From Euglena gracilis (lineage: Eukaryota; Euglenida; Euglenophyceae; Euglenales): a DNA stretch of 64,000 nucleotides. This document shows, piece after piece, positions 60,092-64,000 of this stretch. The position numbers and the translations under genes are program-made. The stretch covers positions 35,077,703 to 35,141,702 of the forward strand of contig CP154954.1 in the NCBI GenBank assembly GCA_039621445.1, given 5' to 3'. The first letter of the stretch is position 1. Each line of letters opens with the position of its first letter. Below the pieces are notes generated by a model that worked only from the letters and a program-made list of their open reading frames with translations, made no database searches and had not been told where the DNA came from.

Positions 60092-63000
60092 TCAAAGTGT
60101 CCCTGGCCAAGGCCACTTTGACCAAAGTGTCCCTGGCCAAGGCCACTTTGACCAAAGTGTCCCTGGCCAAGGCCACTTTGACGTAAGTGTCCCTGGCGAA
60201 GGCAACTTTGACCAAAGTGTCCCTGGCCAAGGCCACTTTGACCAAACTGTCCCTGGCCAAGGCCACGTTGACCAAAGTGACCCTGGCGAAGGCCACTTTG
60301 ACCAAAGTGTCCCTGGCGAAGGCCACTTTGACCAAAGTGTCCCTGGCGAAGGCCACTTTGACCAAAGTGTCCCTGGCCAAGGCTGTTTTGACCAAAGGAT
60401 CCCGGGCCAAGGCCACTTTGACCAAAGTGTCCCTGGCCAAGGCCACTTTGACGAAAGTGTCCCTGGCGAAGGCAACTTTGACCAAAGTGTCCCTGGTTAA
60501 GGCCACTTTGACCAAACTGTCCCTGGCCAAGGCCACTTTGACCAAAGTGTCCCTGGCCAAGGCCACTTTGACCAAAGTGTCCCTGGCCAAGGCCACTTTG
60601 ACCAAAGTGTCCCTGGCCAAGGCCACTTTGACCAAAGTGTCCCTGGCCAAGGCCACTTTGACCAAAGTGTCCCTGGCCAAGGCCACTTTGACCAAGGTGT
60701 CCCTGGGGAAAGCCACTTTGACCAAAGTGTCCCTGGCAAAGGCCACTTTGACAAAGGTGTCCCTTTCCAAGGCCACTTTGACCAAAGTGTCCCTGGCAAA
60801 GGCCACTTTGACCAAAGTGTCCATGGCCAAGGCCACTTTGACCAAAGTGTCCCTGGCCAAGGCCACCTTGACCAAAGTGTCCCTAGCCAAGGCCACTTTG
60901 ACCAAAGGTGTCCCTTTCCAAGGCCACTTTGACCAAAGTGTCCCTGGCGAAGGCCACTTTGACCAAAGTGTCCATGGCCAAGGCCACTTTGAACAAAGTG
61001 TTCCTGGCCAAGGCCACTTTGACCAAAGTGTCCCTGGCCAAGGCCACTTTGACCAAAGTGTCCCTGGCCAAGGCCACTTTGACCAAAGTGTCCCTGGCCA
61101 AGGCCACCTTGACCAAAGTGTCCCTAGCCAAGGCCACTTTGACCAAAGTGTCCCTGGCAAAGGCCACTTTGACCAAAGTGTCCCTGGCCAAGGCCACTTT
61201 TACCAAAGTGTGACCTGGCCACGGCCACTTTGACCAAACTGTCCCTTTCCAAGGCCACTTGGACCAAAGTGTCCCTGGCAATGGCCAATTTGACCAAAGT
61301 GTCCCTGGCCAAGGCCACTTTCACCAAAGTGTCCCTGGCCAAGGCCACTTTGACCAAAGTGCCCCGGCCAAGGCCACTTTGGCCAAAGTGTCCCTAGCCA
61401 AGGCCACTTTGACCAAAGTGTCCCTGGCCAAGGCCACATTGACCAAAGTGTCCCTGGCCAAGGCCACCTTGACCAAAGTGTCCCTAGCCAAGGCCACTTT
61501 GACCAAAGTGTCCCGGGCCAAGGCGACTTTGACCAAAGTGTCCCGGGCCAAGGCCACCTTGACCAAAGTGTCCCTGGTCAAGGCCACCTTGACCAAAGTG
61601 TCCCTGGCCAAGGCCACTTTGACCAAAGTGTGGCCTGGCCAAGGCCACTTTGACCAAAGTGTCCCTGGCCAAGGCCACTTTGACCAAAGTGTGACCTGGC
61701 CAAGGCCACTTTGACCAAAGTGTCCCTAGCCAAGGCCACTTTGACAAAAGTGTCCCTGGCCAAGGCCACTTTGCCCAAAGTGTCCCTGGCCAAGGCCACT
61801 TTGACCAAAGTGTTCCTGGCCAAGGCCACTTTGACCAAAGTGTCCCTGGCCAAGGCCACTTTGACCGAAGTGTCCCTGGCCAAGGCCACTTTGACCAAAG
61901 TGTCCCTGGCCAAGGCCACTTTGACCAAAGTGTCCCTGGCCAAGGCCACTTTGACCAAAGTGTCCCTGGCCAAGGCCACTTTGACCAAAGTGTCCCTGGC
62001 CAAGGCCACTTTGACCAAAGTGTCCCTGGCCAAGGCCACTTTGACCAAAGTGTCCCTGGCCAAGGCCACTTTGACCAAAGTGTCCCTGGCCAAGGCCACT
62101 TTGACCAAAGTGTCCCTGGCCAAGGCCACTTTGACCAAAGTGTCCCTGGCCAAGGCCACTTTGACCAAAGTGTCCCTGGCCAAGGCCACTTTGACCAAAG
62201 TGTCCCTACCCAAGGCCACTTTGACCAAAGTGTCCCTGGCCAAGGCCACTTTGACCAAAGTGTCCCTGGCCAAGGCCACTTTGACCAAAGTGTCCCTGGC
62301 CAAGGCCACTTTAACAAAGTGTCCCTGGCCAAGGCCACTTTGACCAAAGTGTCCCTGGCCAAGGCCACTTTGACCAAAGTGTCCCTGGCCAAGGCCACTT
62401 TGACCAAAGTGTCCCTGGCCAAGGCCACTTTGACCAAAGTGTCCCTGGCCAAGGCCACTTTGACCAAAGTGTCCCTGGCCAAGGCCACTTTGACCAAAGT
62501 GTCCCTGGCCAAGGCCACTTTGACCAAAGTGTCCCTGGCCAAGGCCACTTTGACCAAAGTGTCCCTGGCCAAGGCCACTTTGACCAAAGTGTCCCTGGCC
62601 AAGGCCACTTTGACCAAAGTGTCCCTGGCCAAGGCCACTTTGACCAAAGTGTCCCTGGCCAACGCCACTTTGACCAAAGTGTCCCTGGCCAAGGCCACTT
62701 TGACCAAAGTGTCCCTGGCCAAGGCCACTTTGACCAAAGTGTCCCTGGCCAAGGCCACTTTGACCAAAGTGTCCCTGGCGAAGGCCACTTTGACCAAAGT
62801 GTCCCTGGCGAAGGCCACTTTGACCAAAGTGTCCCTGGCCAAGGCTGTTTTGACCAAAGGATCCCGGGCCAAGGCCACTTTGACCAAAGTGTCCCTGGCC
62901 AAGGCCACTTTGACGAAAGTGTCCCTGGCGAAGGCAACTTTGACCAAAGTGTCCCTGGTTAAGGCCACTTTGACCAAACTGTCCCTGGCCAAGGCCACTT

Positions 63001-64000
63001 TGACCAAAGTGTCCCTGGCCAAGGCCACTTTGACCAAAGTGTCCCTGGCCAAGGCCACTTTGACCAAAGTGTCCCTGGCCAAGGCCACTTTGACCAAAGT
63101 GTCCCTGGCCAAGGCCACTTTGACCAAAGTGTCCCTGGCCAAGGCCACTTTGACCAAAGTGTCCCTGGGGAAAGCCACTTTGACCAAAGTGTCCCTGGCA
63201 AAGGCCACTTTGACAAAGGTGTCCCTTTCCAAGGCCACTTTGACCAAAGTGTCCCTGGCGAAGGCCACTTTGACCAAAGTGTCCCTGGCCAAGGCCACTT
63301 TGACCAAAGTGTCCCTGGGCAAGGCCACTTTGACCAAAGTGTCCCTGGCCAAGGCCACTTTGACCAAAGTGTCCCTTGCCAAGGCCACTTTGACCAAAGT
63401 GTCCGTGGCCAAGGCCACCTTGACCAAAGTGTCCCTGGCCAAGGCCACCTTGACCAAAGTGTCCCTGGCAAAGGCCACTTTGACCAAAGTGTCCCTGGCA
63501 AAGGTCACTTTGACCAAAGTGTCCCTGGCCAAGGCCACTTTGACCAAAGTGTCCCTGGCCAAGGCCACTTTGACCAAAGTGTCCCTGGCCAAGGCCACTT
63601 TGACCAAAGTGTCCCTGGCCAAGGCCACTTTGACCAAAGTGTCCCTGGCCAAGGCCACTTTTACCAAAGTGTGACCTGGCCACGGCCACTTTGACCAAAC
63701 TGTCCCTTTCCAAGGCCACTTGGACCAAAGTGTCCCTGGCAATGGCCAATTTGACCAAAGTGTCCCTGGCCAAGGCCACTTTGACCAAAGTGCCCCCGCC
63801 AAGGCCACTTTGGCCAAAGTGTCCCTAGCCAACGCCACTTTGACCAAAGTGTCCCTGGCCAAGGCCACATTGACCAAAGTGTCCCTGGCCAAGGCCACCT
63901 TGACCAAAGTGTCCCTAGCCAAGGCCACTTTGACCAAAGTGTCCCGGGCCAAGGCGACTTTGACCAAAGTGTCCCGGGCCAAGGCCACCTTGACCAAAGT
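60092..64000 (+). repeat. 30-bp satellite array, forward orientation again, continuing past the window
   Basis: Orientation returns to plus at a perfect palindrome centred on GT at 60,091-60,092. The array holds about 130 units and runs off the window end. A block of about 2,462 bp is duplicated: GGCTGTTTTG at 60,381 recurs at 62,843, and GTGACCTGGCCACGG with following variants near 61,210 recurs near 63,672. Between them, 61,921-62,200 and 62,341-62,660 are nearly perfect unit copies. One 1-bp-short unit (CTTTAACAAAG) lies near 62,310. Confidence 0.97.

Noticed and set aside
39754-63997. Giant open reading frames (up to 1,735 codons) encoding 10-residue repeats such as VSLAKATLTK, GQSGLGQGHF and VALARDTLVK
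   Set aside because: They appear in several frames on both strands over the same bases. The 30-bp unit is a multiple of three and has no stop in most frames, so open frames are automatic. Frames break at 1-bp indels with no sign of selection.
39851-64000. CRISPR-like array (about 30-bp repeats)
   Set aside because: Units are contiguous head to tail without unique spacers, and there are no cas-like genes.
39851-64000. Nuclear-receptor-like or TCF-like binding sites in the 30-bp unit (TGACC, GGTCAAAG)
   Set aside because: Short motifs are expected in such sequence and no full consensus with correct spacing is present; there is no independent support.

Overview
This window is almost entirely repetitive, satellite-type DNA from a eukaryote, probably a vertebrate. 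Points in favour are long head-to-tail arrays with higher-order repeat structure, a GC-rich island with CCAAT-like and CRE-like sites, a polypyrimidine tract with CAG resembling a vertebrate 3' splice site, and no operons or densely packed genes. A bird or other sauropsid is my weak guess; the sequence does not prove it. I see no rRNA, tRNA, CRISPR array or convincing intact protein-coding gene. The very long open frames are by-products of repeat units whose lengths are multiples of three.

Layout: (1) 1-13,577 is a 213-bp satellite in one orientation (about 64 monomers). (2) 13,579-24,412 is the same satellite inverted (about 51 monomers). (3) 24,413-25,116 is a 704-bp non-satellite spacer, flanked by satellite arms that stop at the same monomer position and so form a large inverted repeat. 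(4) 25,117-26,580 is about 7 forward monomers, more diverged. (5) 26,581-30,032 is a composite insertion. A 784-bp module with a TATA-like box, a splice-acceptor-like site and a short conserved open frame is repeated directly at both ends, and a GC-rich core with a G-run minisatellite (27,841-28,941) lies between. A 66-bp sequence recurs in alternating orientation through this block. (6) 30,042-39,850 is forward 213-bp satellite again (about 46 monomers). (7) 39,851-64,000 is an unrelated 30-bp satellite, in blocks of + (to 44,633), - (to 60,091) and + (to the end) orientation, interrupted once by a 111-bp A-rich tract.

The most interesting signals are structural. Each 213-bp monomer carries a sequence one base away from the core CENP-B box pattern. 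In the 30-bp unit, 26 of 30 bases lie in two perfect dyads, and one orientation switch falls exactly on the centre of such a dyad. Several nested higher-order repeats can be measured (5-mer and 7-mer of the 213-bp unit; 42/43-mer and exact 85-mer of the 30-bp unit). The window is best read as pericentromeric, centromeric or heterochromatic satellite DNA with an embedded, possibly retroelement- or gene-derived, GC-rich block.
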